This document shows, in pieces, positions 62,760-64,000 of a DNA stretch of 64,000 nt; the stretch's first letter is position 1, and the number at the start of each line of letters is the position of its first letter. This DNA comes from a virus. The stretch is taken from IMG/VR virus record IMGVR_UViG_3300037189_011323, positions 1-64,000 of that record; one strand, given 5' to 3'. Made by a program: the position numbers and the translations under genes. The notes under the pieces were generated by a model. That model was not told the DNA's origin. It was given only the letters and a program-made list of their open reading frames with translations, and did no database searches.

Positions 62760-63848
62760 AATTACAGTTTGAATAATATAATCAACTTGTTCATCAGTAA
62801 GATGTGTATGACTTGGCAAACTAATTATTTTACCAGATAAAGATTCACTTTTAACACACTGATGTTGATTCCACTGTTTAGCAAATTTTTGAGTATGCAA
62901 TGGATGTTTATAATGACTGCTATAATTTATTTTTGCATTTTTTAAGTAATTGCATGTTTTTTCATAATCGTTGGTTACAATTGGCATAACATACCAATTA
63001 TAGAGATTTTGAAATGCAAATTTTGGAATTTTAATTTGATTGTGATTTGAAAATGCTTCACAATATTTTTTAATTATTTGGACTTTTCTTGTGAAAATTT
63101 TTTCATAATTTTTAATATTTGCTGTAATAAGTGCAGCTTGTATACTTGTTATTCTGGATGTAAATCCAACATTATCAATATTACTATCAAAACCATAAAA
63201 AGATTTACCATTTGAGCAAATTGAATCTAATAATAATGTATCAATTTTGTTAGTGATGATTGCACCACCACCGCCAGCACCCCCAAAATTTTTGTAAGGA
63301 TTAAAACTTATACAAATAGCATCTGCTATAGTTTGATCATAATCTTTTGTTGTTATACTAAAACTCTGTGCAGCATCAATGATAAGTTTTAAATTTCTCT
63401 CGTCACACCATTTCTTTAAATTATAAATGTCACAACCTTGACCATATAAATCAACGACTAAAACAGCACTTACTTCATTAGCATACAAATTATAAACACG
63501 AGTAAGATCATTTAAATCTAACAACCAACTGTCATCAATATCAACAAATGTTGGAATACAATTAGCATTTAAAACAGACTGCGCAGTAGCTGCATATGTC
63601 ATTGTTGGTATTAATATTCTTGAATCTTTTGGAAGATTTAACGATAAGATACCTGCATGTAATGCGGCCGTGCATGTGCTTGTTAATTGCACACTTGCAT
63701 TATTATATAAATTACTAATAAATTTTTTTAATTCAATCTCATGTTGACCACGATAAACTTCACCGTATTCTAAAGTAAATTTTAAATTTTTTAAAATTTC
63801 TTCATTATTGTCTTGATATTGTAAATCCAAATCCGAAAATTTTATCAT
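62748..63848 (-). CDS. DegT/DnrJ/EryC1/StrS-type sugar aminotransferase
   Basis: This 366-residue PLP enzyme shows the family pattern: TSTCTAALHAGILSLNL near residue 56, PTMTYAATAQSVLNANCIPT (81-100), DAAQSF with Asp158 and Gln161, and SFNPYKNFGGAGGGGAII with Lys186 as the Schiff-base lysine. Such enzymes transfer an amino group to a keto-sugar nucleotide, giving amino sugars for surface glycans. Its ATG overlaps the TGA of the upstream epimerase-like gene (ATGA), so the two are one operon converging on the radical SAM module. Length is normal. Confidence 0.85.
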   Translation of the reverse strand: MIKFSDLDLQYQDNNEEILKNLKFTLEYGEVYRGQHEIELKKFISNLYNNASVQLTSTCTAALHAGILSLNLPKDSRILIPTMTYAATAQSVLNANCIPTFVDIDDSWLLDLNDLTRVYNLYANEVSAVLVVDLYGQGCDIYNLKKWCDERNLKLIIDAAQSFSITTKDYDQTIADAICISFNPYKNFGGAGGGGAIITNKIDTLLLDSICSNGKSFYGFDSNIDNVGFTSRITSIQAALITANIKNYEKIFTRKVQIIKKYCEAFSNHNQIKIPKFAFQNLYNWYVMPIVTNDYEKTCNYLKNAKINYSSHYKHPLHTQKFAKQWNQHQCVKSESLSGKIISLPSHTHLTDEQVDYIIQTVISSL

Positions 63849-64000
63849 AGTAATATTTTTATACCACTTTCTAAATCAACTTTGGGGGTATAACCAAGAT
63901 ATCTAACAGCAGTGCGTGTATCCATTGCACCACGACGAGGCATGTCCTCTGGTAAATCACGACCACAAATAATTTCACTTTCGCTTTGTGTCAATTCAAC
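63845..64000 (-). CDS. C-terminal end of a nucleotide-sugar epimerase/dehydratase, cut by the window
   Basis: Only the last 51 residues are present. The reading frame, closed by TGA at 63847-63845, contains RDLPEDMPRRGAMDTRTAVR followed by YLGYTPKVDLESGI, the substrate-binding C-terminus typical of extended SDR sugar epimerases and dehydratases. It runs off the right edge. With the coupled aminotransferase it would make an amino-sugar nucleotide. Confidence 0.7.
   Translation of the reverse strand, partial: VELTQSESEIICGRDLPEDMPRRGAMDTRTAVRYLGYTPKVDLESGIKILL

Noticed and set aside
1-64000. tRNA genes or an integration site
   Set aside because: No cloverleaf with a TTCRA loop, integrase gene or direct-repeat attachment site was recognised on reading both strands.

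Overview
The window is a piece of an AT-rich genome of a T4-like myovirus (contractile tail). The head genes 20-67-68-21-22-23 stand in T4 order. The replication genes 46 and 47, the late sigma factor 55, and a long baseplate and fibre operon (48/54, 53, hub, 5, 25, 6, a giant gene in the gene 7 position, fibres) are also present. The style of the tail genes (very large wedge proteins, fibres with a shared N-terminal anchor, GT-like and radical SAM genes beside the fibres) resembles marine or freshwater myoviruses of cyanobacteria, SAR11 and other aquatic proteobacteria. The host cannot be fixed from the sequence; the tripartite carboxylate transporter genes point to a proteobacterium rather than a cyanobacterium. 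No tRNA, CRISPR array, insertion sequence or integrase was found. Layout: 1-7967 (minus) holds the head genes, with major capsid gene 23 cut by the left edge, and a tape measure gene upstream of the portal. At 8034-9091 (plus) lies a gp26-like gene with a second frame reached through a T TTT TTC slippery site, the G/GT tail chaperone arrangement. Between 9092 and 9554 there is no gene. On the plus strand the stretch starts with tandem hairpins, and on the minus strand it folds into a multi-helix RNA. At 9555-13368 (minus) is an accessory operon of a PP-loop ATPase, TctA, TctC and a 2-oxoglutarate/Fe(II) oxygenase. At 13525-17727 (minus) are a PD-(D/E)XK nuclease and genes 46, 47 and 55. At 17787-50614 (plus) is the tail operon, including a 4898-residue protein and three paralogous fibres. 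At 50651-62759 (plus) is a tightly overlapping module of GT-like proteins, five tandem radical SAM enzymes and proteins of unknown function. At 62748-64000 (minus) are a DegT-type aminotransferase and the end of a nucleotide-sugar epimerase/dehydratase. Regulation: structural genes are preceded by T4-style late promoters of the form ATAAATA, which gp55 would recognise. Genes 46, 47, 55, the PP-loop/Tct operon and the radical SAM module have sigma70-like boxes instead. In all five the -10 box ends only 5-6 bases before the ATG, so the transcripts would be leaderless or nearly so. The module beside the tail fibres is therefore probably switched on before the late genes. Taken together, the phage carries a core virion programme plus two accessory programmes: one that probably changes carboxylate uptake and metabolism, and one that probably modifies proteins, glycans or nucleotide sugars through radical chemistry and glycosyl transfer.
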